Source: VFZP01 sp043730365 (GTDB taxonomy: Bacteria; Acidobacteriota; Terriglobia; Bryobacterales; Bryobacteraceae). Taken from it: a DNA stretch of 11,841 nucleotides. How positions within the stretch are numbered: position 1 is the stretch's first letter; every line of letters starts with the position of its first letter. Of the stretch, positions 1-6,656 are shown in pieces. The notes below the pieces were generated by a model. The model worked only from the letters and a program-made list of their open reading frames with translations. It was not told where the DNA came from and ran no database searches. A program made the position numbers and the translations under genes. Where the stretch lies: positions 1 through 11,841 of the forward strand of contig JAYTKJ010000213.1 in the NCBI GenBank assembly GCA_043730365.1. The letters run 5' to 3'.

Positions 1-37
1 TAATCAATCCCCAGCGTGCACCACCTCTCGGCCTTTA

Positions 38-90
38 GGCTCATCTTGCGTGAGAATCGGCCTCCTGCTCCAGGCTCATCTTGCATGAGA
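38..90. repeat. 18-bp imperfect direct repeat, 35-bp period
   Basis: The motif GGCTCATCTTGCrTGAGA occurs at 38-55 and 73-90 with one mismatch. The 35-base period is not a multiple of three. The repeat spans the 3' end of the minus-strand reading frame here, and the second copy as read on that strand contains the stop. It looks like a short tandem duplication that changed the C-terminus of that frame. Confidence 0.6.
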
Positions 91-301
91 CAAGACTCAG
101 GGCACCATCGGGCCCCTCGGTAGTGATGCCGAAATTGCTCTGGTCGAATCGCAAGTCGCCGAGCCTCGCGAACTCACGGCCGACCAACGCGACGAGGTCG
201 CGGATGCGCGGCGCGCTCGCCACCGGGCAGTTGTCGTACTCACGCCAGGCGTCAGGCCAGGACTCCACCTCCTCAATGCTCCCAGCTTCCGTAAGCCTTT
301 C
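41..301 (-). pseudogene. Fragment of an unrecognised protein, 5' end missing
   Basis: I do not recognise the family. Read on the minus strand, about 85 codons ending at the TGA at 41-43 show strong GC bias at third positions and a natural composition (for example WPDAWREYDNCP and LGDLRFDQSNFGITTEGPDG). The frame stays open to an ATG at 499, but upstream of about 300 it runs antisense to a region with clear plus-strand homology, so the true coding part probably stops near 280-310. No good start codon or Shine-Dalgarno lies at that point. I infer that the 5' half was lost when it was joined to the M28-like gene. Cysteine, tryptophan and acidic residues are present, but no catalytic motif is visible. 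The C-terminal residues overlap a short direct repeat, so the stop may not be the original one. The right-hand boundary given here is approximate. Confidence 0.45.
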
Positions 302-1009
302 GGCCCACCGGTCCTGCAGGTGTCCAGTATCCAAACCGAGTGGCTTCGAGAACGTGCCGCGGCACGCGCCAAGACGGTCCTCGTCGCCCACGTTCAGAGG
401 CAGAGCGTTGAGGCTTATAACGTGACTGCGAAGATTGCCGGGAGGACTCCCGCACTCGGACCGGTCGTCCTTATGGCTCCGCGCAGTGGTTGGTGGCAAT
501 GCGTCAGTGAGCAGGGCAGCCGGGTGGTGTGCATGCTCGAAGCTATGCGCACGCTAGCAGCACCCAAGCCGGAGCGGGATTGCCTCTTTGTCGCATTGAG
601 CGGGCACGAACTAGGATTTCTCGGCATAGAAGCGTACCTCAACCGTCGTCCCGAGCTAGTCAGGCGCGCGCACGCATGGATTTTCTTCGGCTCCGATATC
701 GGTTCTCCTCGGCGGCGGAACAGGATTCACGCATCTGACGATAGCCTTGAGAAGTGGGCCGTAGCAACGATGGCGAGTGAAGGCATCAGTGTGGATACTA
801 AAGTCCCGCATGACGCGAATGCTCGCGGGGAGGCAGGTACAATTCAGCGCGGCGGGGGACGCTTTTTTACGGTCGTGTGCTCGAGTGATGACTATCACAG
901 CCCTGCCGACCGGTGGCCTGACGCAGTGGACGTTGCTCTATTGGCCCGCTACGCCCGAGCGTTCGCTACTGGAGCACGCAGCTTAGCGAACGAACCCCAT
1001 CCGGCATAG
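299..1009 (+). pseudogene. M28-peptidase-like protein, 5'-truncated, zinc ligands not conserved
   Basis: From FGPPVLQVSS (about 299) to the TAG at 1007-1009 the plus frame resembles the end of a PA-like domain followed by the C-terminal half of an M28 aminopeptidase fold. The hallmarks are VVLMAPRSGWW where active M28 enzymes have their His-x-Asp strand, FVALSGHELGFLG at the usual 'EExGLLGS' position, GEAGTIQRGGG, and DYHSPADRWPDAVD carrying the last conserved His. The first His/Asp ligands are absent and the Glu-Glu pair reads His-Glu, so peptidase activity is doubtful; similar non-canonical M28-like proteins exist in Acidobacteriota. Homology begins before the first usable start (GTG at 320), and the signal peptide and N-terminal half expected of the roughly 400-residue family are missing. 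I therefore treat it as a remnant fused by rearrangement to the antisense fragment on its left. From 320 the frame encodes 229 residues without interruption. Confidence 0.6.
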
Positions 1010-1034
1010 GGTCGCACGGGCGTTGTTACCGGAC

Positions 1035-1134
1035 CCCTCTGTGCCAACATAGCTGAGACACACGCTGTCTTCCATTCTCGCCCTGCACAGTAATTAAGGC
1101 CGGTGGAGTGTCTCAGCTATGTTGGCACAGAGGG
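1035..1134. mobile_element. 100-bp MITE-like element with perfect 27-bp inverted repeats
   Basis: The left arm at 1035-1061 (starting CCCTCTGTGCCAACATAG) and the right arm at 1108-1134 are exact reverse complements over all 27 bases, separated by 46 bases with no ORF. Pairing stops abruptly on both sides. If the element proper begins at TGTGCC, its ends start with TG like many insertion sequences, but I cannot name a parent family. No clear target-site duplication is visible in the flanks. The right arm supplies the stop codon of the truncated PIN toxin, which shows that the sequence arrived after that gene. A long convergent terminator is the alternative, but 27 perfect pairs with no T-tract and the gene truncation favour a transposon-derived, non-autonomous element. 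Confidence 0.65.
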
Positions 1135-1416
1135 AACTGTTACGACAACAGCGTCAACCACATCGGCTGTTCTGGTCTTAGCCAACAGGCGCCCCGCGGC
1201 GTGCGCATCATTCTCGCCGAGAGGCACGACCGTACAGCCAGCCAGGAAGCGGCGCAGTTGGGCTTGTTGCGGGGACCGGCTGACCTGCGCAACGACCGGG
1301 GCAGGAACCAACGGCACAACGCCAAACTCCAAACGGGCCTTGTGTTCTGCCCACGACCGCCGCTCGTTTCTATCCGCCGCCACAAGAACCGCCGCATCGT
1401 AGACAAAGTTGCTCAT
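1117..1416 (-). pseudogene. VapC-like PIN-domain toxin, C-terminus cut off
   Basis: This is the PIN ribonuclease half of a type II toxin-antitoxin pair; intact relatives cleave RNA and are neutralised by the partner antitoxin. Seen here: the N-terminal strand FVYDAAVLVAADR with the first acidic residue (D7), the helix PAPVVAQVSRSPQQAQLRRFL, and TADVVDAVVV with D85 and D88. Residues 95-99 plus the stop (PSVPT, TAG) are read from the right arm of the inverted-repeat element, so the native chain ends at about residue 94. PIN toxins are usually 125-135 residues; the last strand and helix, with the usual final TSDxxDL motif, are missing, so the nuclease is probably inactive. The ATG at 1414-1416 overlaps the antitoxin stop (ATGA), which indicates translational coupling. 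Confidence 0.7.
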
Positions 1417-1685
1417 GCGCGACGCCGAGCCCTTGATGCGGTTTGGTGTTGTTGCGCTAGCACGCTCCGTCGGGCCTCATCCATTTCCTCGGTGGTCAAT
1501 CGTCCGTGCTGCTTTTCCCACTGGGCGGCCGCCAACCCGGCACGCCGCTGCAGGGCCTCACGCGCTGCCACGGTCATCCAGGCTGAGACACTCACACCGT
1601 CGCGGGTGGCTGCCGCCAGAATGTTCTCGTGAACTTCAGGGTCTACAGTGATTGCGAGCTTCGGTGATGGATTCCCGCGCGGCAT
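1413..1685 (-). CDS. Ribbon-helix-helix antitoxin of a VapBC-type pair
   Basis: This 90-residue protein has a ribbon-helix-helix style N-terminus: the strand PKLAITVDPEVHENIL (residues 8-23), then two helices around AATRDGVSVSAWMTVAAREALQRR. Such a segment dimerises and binds a palindromic operator. The rest (GLAAAQWEKQHGRLTTEEMDEARRSVL) is a charged, probably flexible toxin-binding tail. The ATG at 1683-1685 lies just after a 24-bp palindrome whose AGGA can act as the ribosome binding site. The gene precedes and overlaps the PIN toxin by four bases, the usual antitoxin-first order. The antitoxin is intact although its toxin is truncated, so it may now act only as a DNA-binding repressor. Whether the pair is VapBC in the strict sense or another RHH-PIN combination cannot be told from the sequence alone. 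Confidence 0.75.
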   Translation of the reverse strand: MPRGNPSPKLAITVDPEVHENILAAATRDGVSVSAWMTVAAREALQRRAGLAAAQWEKQHGRLTTEEMDEARRSVLAQQHQTASRARRRA

Positions 1686-1688
1686 GTA

Positions 1689-1712
1689 AGTATCCTACCA
1701 CGGTAGGATACT
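1689..1712. promoter_or_regulatory. Palindromic operator of the antitoxin-toxin operon
   Basis: AGTATCCTACC at 1689-1699 and GGTAGGATACT at 1702-1712 form a perfect 11-bp inverted repeat around a 2-base centre. It begins four bases upstream of the antitoxin ATG (minus strand) and contains the only plausible Shine-Dalgarno (AGGA, 7 bases from the ATG). Position and symmetry fit autorepression by the ribbon-helix-helix antitoxin. As the repeat can also fold in the mRNA, the start site may be partly masked. Confidence 0.6.
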
Positions 1713-1803
1713 ATGAAAGCCGCTTCAACGCGCCGCAGGCAAAGGGTTCACATGGATCCCTTCGCGCCCGATCGTAAGCAATAGCCCGGCAGTCTGTGGT
1801 CGC

Positions 1804-2205
1804 CGCATTTATTGCCTTGCTCATATACTTATATACTGCGGAACTACCAGAAAGGGCCGGTCTACGATCCGGCGTCAAACGGCGCGGAAGCGGCTGGAGG
1901 CAAAACTGCAAGCAGTCAGGCAGGATCTCGAGCGGCGAACGCACGAACCGGTGGCCGTGATCGGAGCTTGGCTGGAACGTGTGCTCCGTGGCCACTGCCA
2001 ATTCCACGCGGTGCCGGGCAATTGGAGAGCCTGAGCACGGTACTGGTGTACGCCCTGAATCGGCGTAGCCAAACCGGTCACGTGAACGTGACGAGGTTTA
2101 TCCCCCGGTCAGATTCAACGCCAAACATCCGAGGCAGGAGCCGTATGCGCTAGTAGCGCCCGTACGATCTGTGCGGGGGGCGGGGAGTGATCCTCGTCCC
2201 TACAG
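1804..2205 (+). pseudogene. Group II intron reverse transcriptase/maturase, C-terminal remnant
   Basis: Only the end of the intron-encoded protein is left. In one frame (codons starting at 1804) it reads YCGTTRKGRSTIRRQTARKR, then EAKLQAVRQDL, then EPVAVIGAWLERVLRGHCQF, then HAVPGNW. This matches the thumb/maturase region of bacterial group II RTs, where 'THxCGxTRxGRF' and 'YYAVPGNxxAL' are typical. A TGA at 2032-2034 interrupts it. Homology continues in the next frame (LSTVLVYALNRRSQTGHV, about 2028-2100) and then in the third frame (RFNAKHPRQEPYALVAPVRSVRG, from 2111), so at least two frame-changing lesions and probably a small deletion are present. The palm domain with its YADD motif is absent; upstream of about 1800 nothing recognisable remains. 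The remnant runs directly into intron domain V, as in intact introns. Confidence 0.75.
2138..2203 (+). ncRNA. Group II intron domains V and VI, intron 3' end
   Basis: GAGCCGTATGCGC begins domain V at 2138 with the AGC catalytic triad at 2139-2141; GCGC/GCGC closes a TAGTA loop. The returning strand reads CGTACGATC where pairing would want CGTACGGATC, so one base seems lost from the lower helix. Domain VI follows: GGGGCGGGGA and TCCTCGTCCC pair over ten positions (with G-T wobbles) around a GTGA loop at 2187-2190. I place the intron end at CCCTAC, about 2203. A bulged branch-point adenosine is not obvious. With the broken maturase upstream this copy is probably not mobile, though splicing ability cannot be judged here. 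Confidence 0.65.
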
Positions 2206-2235
2206 GGGCGTGCCGTTCGTCCCGAAACCTACCCC

Positions 2236-2587
2236 CTACTGGGATACGGACTTGGTTGGGCCCTCTAATGCTCCCGAAGTCTGTTGAGATGTGTTGGCAC
2301 CAAGTGCCGATCTAGCCTGCTCCACTGTCAACTGCTCCAAATCTTTCCTATGGTTTTGGAACTCTCGCCACCCGTGTGTGCAAACGGGGCAAGGAGTCCC
2401 CTCCGGATAATTTTGAGGTTTCAGTTGTCTCAAGGCCAGCCATATATGCCCTGATCCGAGTTTCCTTGGCTTCATATTTGAGTATCTCCGTACGAATCTC
2501 GTGGGGGCTCAACTCAGACAGTTCTTTCTCACCATCAATATATCCGGAAAGCCCTCTATGGCATTGCGAACAACGAGTGACCGGCAT
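2236..2587 (-). pseudogene. Small two-CxxC (zinc-ribbon-like) protein, frameshifted
   Basis: I do not recognise a named family. The first frame starts at the ATG at 2585-2587 with MPVTRCSQCHRGLSGYIDG, followed by a charged helix-like stretch (ELSPHEIRTEILKYEAKETR). The natural continuation seems to move to another minus frame near 2430-2445, giving LRQLKPQNYPEG, then CPVCTHGW, then REFQNHRKDLEQLTVEQARSALG, and ending at the TAG at 2236-2238. Together this makes a chain of about 115 residues with CSQC and CPVC pairs that could bind one zinc ion. Without the frame change, each half would carry only one CxxC pair. The segment is visibly less GC-rich than its surroundings, which suggests a separate origin. 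Either one frameshift inactivated the gene or the assembly has a base error here. Confidence 0.4.
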
Positions 2588-3005
2588 TTGCGAAGTCTCC
2601 TCTACGTACTATCTTAAATGCCCGTCTGAGCCTTTGCGCAAACGGCCCTTTACGGGACACCGCCACCCGCACGGCCCACTTCCGATAATCCATACGTTAT
2701 GTCAAATCCCGGCGGCGCTGAAACCGTCGGTCGCTCGGCGGGTGGAGCTGCCAACCCGTCGAGACATCCCGGGCGGGCCCAGCATCGCCGCCGGTGCGCT
2801 GAGAACATTCACCCTCCATCAACGCCAAGCCTCTTCGTCTCCTCGGACCCGAAACCACCGACGACCTATCGGATATCAGCATCCTTGGCCCCGCCCTGTG
2901 CCCCTTCACGTGTCGGCAAAATAAATCATCTCCCATCCCCTCAGCAACTAACAGCCTCCCCACCATGCCGCTCCGTTTGAGACGCCCGCTACCGTCAGAG
3001 CCGTA
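2588..3005. other. Intergenic region without recognised features
   Basis: Open frames cross this stretch on both strands, but none has a start with a ribosome binding site, recognisable motifs or consistent third-position bias. It separates the minus-strand zinc-ribbon-like remnant from the plus-strand gene at 3006 and should contain the promoters of both. I cannot point to convincing -35/-10 elements. Confidence 0.4.
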
Positions 3006-3638
3006 ATGGCATCCGACAAACAAATCCAGGCCAACCGCCTCAACGCCCAGAAATCCACCGGCCCGCAGTCGCCGGAAGGCAAACAGCGCGTCGCGCAAAA
3101 TCGCACCAAACACGGCCTCGCCGGCCAGCACGTCGTTCTCCCCGGCGAAGACCAATCCTCCTTCGATGACCTCCTAGCCACTCTCAACAGCAACTGGGAT
3201 CCCCACGGTGAAACTGAGACCTTCCTCGTCGACACCATGGCCTTCAACCAATGGCGTCTCATCCGCATTGGCCGCATGGAACACGCTTCGCTCCTCCGCA
3301 AGCACCAGTCTCAAGGCGCACTCAGCCTGACCATGGAGGTGGAAGATCTCTCGCGCTACGAGGGCCGCGCCAGCCGCGCCTACTACCGGGCTGCCAACAT
3401 GCTCATGAAGCTCCAGGCCGCCCGCCAAAAAGGGCAGCAGCAGCAGCAAGTTTCCGGGCCACCCGAGGAGGAGATTTCCGAAGGGACCCCGCCGCCGAGG
3501 GCAGGATTAACACGAACAAAAGGTGAGGGATCGCCGGCCAATCAGACCGTTCGAGGAATTCTTGGTTCAGAACGCGGTTCAAACCCAACGCCGCCGGGAC
3601 AACCATCCGGCCAGCCCCCGCTTCCTGACGCCGCGTGA
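3006..3638 (+). CDS. 'ANRLNAQKSTGP' family protein of unknown function
   Basis: A 210-residue protein whose N-terminus, QANRLNAQKSTGPQSPEGK followed by RTKHGL, is a signature seen in many small, often multi-copy hypothetical proteins of Acidobacteriota and other soil bacteria. Its function is unknown. Residues 1-40 are this basic Asn/Gly-rich motif, possibly a nucleic-acid-binding segment. Residues 50-145 look helical (FDDLLATLNSNWD, ETETFLVDTMAFNQWRLIRIGRME, RYEGRASRAYYRAANMLMKLQ). Residues 144-148 are a run of five glutamines from CAG/CAA codons, and the last 60 residues are Pro/Gly/Glu-rich and probably disordered. There is no signal peptide or membrane segment. The ATG at 3006 is the natural start because family members begin with the same motif, although the upstream ribosome binding site is poor. 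The gene stands alone and converges with the large gene at 3735-6461. Confidence 0.75.
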   Translation: MASDKQIQANRLNAQKSTGPQSPEGKQRVAQNRTKHGLAGQHVVLPGEDQSSFDDLLATLNSNWDPHGETETFLVDTMAFNQWRLIRIGRMEHASLLRKHQSQGALSLTMEVEDLSRYEGRASRAYYRAANMLMKLQAARQKGQQQQQVSGPPEEEISEGTPPPRAGLTRTKGEGSPANQTVRGILGSERGSNPTPPGQPSGQPPLPDAA

Positions 3639-3711
3639 TTAATGCCCCGCGCTCCTCGCGGCCCGTTCTTTGAAAATTGAATAAATTGTCGCGTACCGCC
3701 AGGTGCGGTGG

Positions 3712-3742
3712 CGCCGTAGGGCTTTGGTGCCCGTTTACGGCG
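3712..3742. terminator. Possible hairpin terminator between convergent genes
   Basis: CGCCGTA at 3712-3718 pairs with TACGGCG at 3736-3742, and inside it GGGC (3719-3722) pairs with GCCC (3729-3732), leaving a TTTGGT loop and a three-base bulge. It overlaps the stop codon of the minus-strand gene. No clear T-tract follows on either side, so intrinsic termination is possible but not certain. Confidence 0.35.
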
Positions 3743-6461
3743 TCGTGCTATTGGGGTTCAGCACCGGGAACGTGACGATGTTGCTCACAAACACATCTTG
3801 AGCGATGGTGAGCTGCGTCTTGGGGTCGGTCGGAATGTCGGAATTGAGCTCAAGCACGACCTCGAACACACCTACCGAGCCGCGCTTCATGCCAGCGGAG
3901 AGGACGTTGGCCGTCTTGCCGCCCGCGAGCGAGGCGACGAATTCGGAAGGGTCATTCCGCTCCGGGCCATCGTAGGCGCGGCCGGTGTTCTGGAAGGCCT
4001 TATTGCCGTCCTTCACCAATCCCAGGCCAGTGGCGAGCAGGATGATATTCTCGCCAGGCAGCGCCGGGTTTTCTTCGGTCACCGGTCCAGAATTGGCGCA
4101 GCACAACGCGGGCGTAGTCGCGGTCAGGATGATCTGATCGCCGTCGCGCGAGCGGGCCGAGTAGCGAATGTTGTTGCCCTCTGGGCCGGGCAGGCGGGCG
4201 CGCAAGCGGATACGGTCAAAGGCGGAAGCGGCGAAGGCCTCTACACGCGGGTCCCCGCTATTGATCCGGGCGATCAGCGCGTCGCGCACCGTGGACTTGG
4301 TATCGGCAGCCACAACCTTATACGTATATTCGCGGTCTTCAATCACGACGGTTGCAACGTCATCGGCGCGGATCGACCCGTCCACCGAAACCGTGCCCAC
4401 CGCTTGCGAACTACCGTGCATGATCAGCCCGGGCCGCGGCTCGGTGGCGTCTCCCACGGCGAAGATGCCGGGGTTTTGGAGGACGATCGGCACCGAGACC
4501 GCACTGGTCACGGAAATCTCGCCGTTGGCCTTCCTGGTGCGCACCCAGGCATTGATCGACTCGGTGTCAAGCACTTCCCAGGGCACTTGCGCCCGCACTT
4601 CGGTGGGGCTGACAAAGTAGAGCGGCGCCCGGATGCCGTCGAAATAAACTTGCACGCCGCCGATCTCGTCGGGCAGCACGGTGGCGTTAGGATCGGCGCC
4701 GGCCGTCACCTCCGAAAGATTTTCGCCGAACAAAGACACGATGGTGCCCGGGGCGATGAGAGCCGCGTCTTTGCCCCCGGCCAGCGTAGCGCCGGAAGTG
4801 GTCATCACCAGCGTGGTAGCGGTGTCAGCTTGGCTGGTGGCGATGGTCACACTATCGCCGTCGACACCGGACGCGCGCGCAGTGAAAATGATCGCCTGGC
4901 GAACCAGGTTGGGGGTCGCGAACGCCAGCGGATCGCCCGACCCTGCGTTGATCAGACCGATGAAGGCGTTAATCACGTTCGTGAATTTTTCGTCCTTCTT
5001 GACCTTGTACTTGTATTCTTTCGCGCCGATTTTGATGACCGGTTCCTGATTCTCTTTCACCTCGCCGGTAAAAGTGACCGCGCCTACCGAGAAGATCTCC
5101 TTCGAGGCAGCGTTGCGCACGCCGGAGTTCTGGATCTTGCGCTCGGCCATGGTGAAGACCATCACGCGGCGGTTGAACGGGTCCGTGACATAGAGGTTGC
5201 GTCCATCGAAGGCGAGCGCCTGAGGAGTCCGGACGGCGCCCGAGCTGGCAATGCCGCGCGGATCGGCGCCATCGGAGATCAGGTTGATGCGCGTGCCGAT
5301 CTGGCCGAGCACGGAATCGGCTTTGGCGCCGTTGGCGGTGGGTAGCTGGTTGAAGACCAGGATTCGGTCATTGCCGCCGTCGGCGATAAACAGCAGGCGG
5401 CCGTCGGAAAGCGCGAAGCGCGGAAAATTGAGCGAGGCTTCGCAGCGCGGGAGGATGACGTCGGTGCCATCCGTATTCTTCTCGCCGCTCGGGCAAACCT
5501 TGCTGTTGTTCACTGCCGCCTCGGTGAAGTTGGGTTGTCCGATCACCAGGTCCGCCGCCTGATTGTTGCCGCGCGGGATCGTGTTCCAGATGAGAACCCG
5601 GTTGTGGCCCAGATCGGTCACATACATACGCACGCCGTCGCTGGTGACCGCCACCGGAGTCAATAGATTATCAGCCTTAGGGTCCAGCGTGGTTTTCGTG
5701 ATGTCCGGCGTCACGAAGGTGGTGAAGTCTTTTTGCCCGACCACGATATCGGCCGGTGTGAAGTTGGCGCGGGGGATGGTGTTCCAGATCATCACGCGGT
5801 TGTTGCCCGTGTCGGCGACGAACAGACGTCCGGCCTGCACCCAGACACCCTGCGGACCGCGGAACGCCTTAGAGGTGGGAATGTTTTGCTGGCCCTCGTT
5901 GGGAAGCACCTTGGAGAAATCCGATTGCCCCAATACCACGTCGGCCGGCGCGTTGTTGGACTGCGGAATCGAATTCCAGATGAGCACGCGATTGAAGTCT
6001 GTGTCGGCCACGACGAGCACCGTGCCGTCCGTCGCCACGCCATTGGGCGACCGCATTGTGCTGCTGGTGGGTGCTTGCAGCAGAAGCTTGGAAAAGTCCG
6101 TCTGGCCCAGCACGACGTCCGCCGCGCCGATGCAGACTGGGCAGCGCGTGTTCTGGAACAACTCCGCCGTGGGCGACGGGAACTTATTGGTTAGCCCACG
6201 ATACAGCAGCACCCGATGGTTGACCGGCGCCGCCTGCAGCCGGTTGGCGTCGGTGACCACCAGCGTATCGTTGGCATAAGCAATTCCGCCTACGCCTCCC
6301 AGAATCAACTGGTTAGAGTTGTTGTCTTGCGCGGTGAAGTTGGGTTGACCGATTACCAGGCGGGCAGCCTGGCCGGTAGTGAAATTCATCGTGGGCGAGG
6401 TTTGCGCCACGAGTGTTGCGCCAAGCGCGAGGGAACTCAGGATACGGGCCAAAGGCTTCAT
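3735..6461 (-). CDS. Secreted six-bladed propeller protein with split TIGR03437-type domain
   Basis: A 908-residue exported protein of unknown role, probably outside the cytoplasm and involved in binding or adhesion. Residues 1-20 are a signal peptide (MKPLARILSSLALGATLVAQ). Residues 33-440 hold six repeats of 'V(L/I)GQ-x-(D/N)F' (near 35, 116, 176, 239, 305 and a weaker one at 383), alternating with 'RV(L/M)(I/L)(W/Y)N-x-(I/L)P', which fits a six-bladed NHL-like propeller. Residues 567-683 (APGTIVSLFGENLS, GGVQVYFDGIRAPLYFVSPT, RAQVPWE) and 793-897 (PGENIILLATGLGLV, SVGVFEVVLEL, VSNIVTFPV) are the two halves of the domain known from Solibacter as TIGR03437. Two related modules with 'EYxYKV' and 'INSGDP' motifs lie at about 456-560 and 688-785; the second sits inside the TIGR03437 domain. 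The start fits the signal peptide, although no strong ribosome binding site is seen. It is monocistronic. Confidence 0.85.
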   Translation of the reverse strand: MKPLARILSSLALGATLVAQTSPTMNFTTGQAARLVIGQPNFTAQDNNSNQLILGGVGGIAYANDTLVVTDANRLQAAPVNHRVLLYRGLTNKFPSPTAELFQNTRCPVCIGAADVVLGQTDFSKLLLQAPTSSTMRSPNGVATDGTVLVVADTDFNRVLIWNSIPQSNNAPADVVLGQSDFSKVLPNEGQQNIPTSKAFRGPQGVWVQAGRLFVADTGNNRVMIWNTIPRANFTPADIVVGQKDFTTFVTPDITKTTLDPKADNLLTPVAVTSDGVRMYVTDLGHNRVLIWNTIPRGNNQAADLVIGQPNFTEAAVNNSKVCPSGEKNTDGTDVILPRCEASLNFPRFALSDGRLLFIADGGNDRILVFNQLPTANGAKADSVLGQIGTRINLISDGADPRGIASSGAVRTPQALAFDGRNLYVTDPFNRRVMVFTMAERKIQNSGVRNAASKEIFSVGAVTFTGEVKENQEPVIKIGAKEYKYKVKKDEKFTNVINAFIGLINAGSGDPLAFATPNLVRQAIIFTARASGVDGDSVTIATSQADTATTLVMTTSGATLAGGKDAALIAPGTIVSLFGENLSEVTAGADPNATVLPDEIGGVQVYFDGIRAPLYFVSPTEVRAQVPWEVLDTESINAWVRTRKANGEISVTSAVSVPIVLQNPGIFAVGDATEPRPGLIMHGSSQAVGTVSVDGSIRADDVATVVIEDREYTYKVVAADTKSTVRDALIARINSGDPRVEAFAASAFDRIRLRARLPGPEGNNIRYSARSRDGDQIILTATTPALCCANSGPVTEENPALPGENIILLATGLGLVKDGNKAFQNTGRAYDGPERNDPSEFVASLAGGKTANVLSAGMKRGSVGVFEVVLELNSDIPTDPKTQLTIAQDVFVSNIVTFPVLNPNSTTP

Positions 6462-6630
6462 TTGACTACAGTTATCGGTAAACGTTGCGGGCGTAACGAG
6501 CCGCGGGTTTCAGAGAACTCCCCGGACCCATCGCATCAGTATAACAAGCCGTGGGACGTGACTGGGAGCTGGACGGTTTCAATGAGCGTGACGAGGCTCA
6601 GTAAAGTTTGCAAGATGGTTGACCGATAAA
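6462..6630. other. Divergent intergenic region, upstream part
   Basis: This 169-base stretch between the start of the propeller gene and the repeat cluster must hold the propeller gene's promoter on the minus strand. I find no convincing promoter hexamers, ORF or hairpin in it. Confidence 0.3.
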
Positions 6631-6651
6631 CACCTAGGAGCGCCTAAGGTG
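6631..6651. repeat. Short imperfect palindrome beside tandem repeats
   Basis: CACCTAGG at 6631-6638 can pair with CCTAAGGTG at 6643-6651 (one bulged base) around AGCG. It lies six bases before the first tandem repeat unit and may belong to the same repeat cluster. Confidence 0.45.
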
Positions 6652-6656
6652 CGCTC

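Noticed and set aside
1108..1158. Plus-strand HRGNCYDNSV, which resembles the GNCYDN motif near the end of IS3-family transposases.
   Set aside because: The match is about eight residues, composed half of the inverted-repeat arm and half of sequence antisense to the PIN toxin's DVVDAVVV motif. No transposase homology continues on either side.
2077..2092. Perfect 7-bp palindrome GTCACGT-GA-ACGTGAC.
   Set aside because: It lies inside the maturase remnant (QTGHVNVTRF) with no promoter or gene start nearby; most likely chance.
3798..5345. 515-codon plus-strand open frame opposite the propeller gene.
   Set aside because: It is rich in Arg/His/Gly without motifs, and is explained by the GC-rich codons of the well-supported minus-strand gene.
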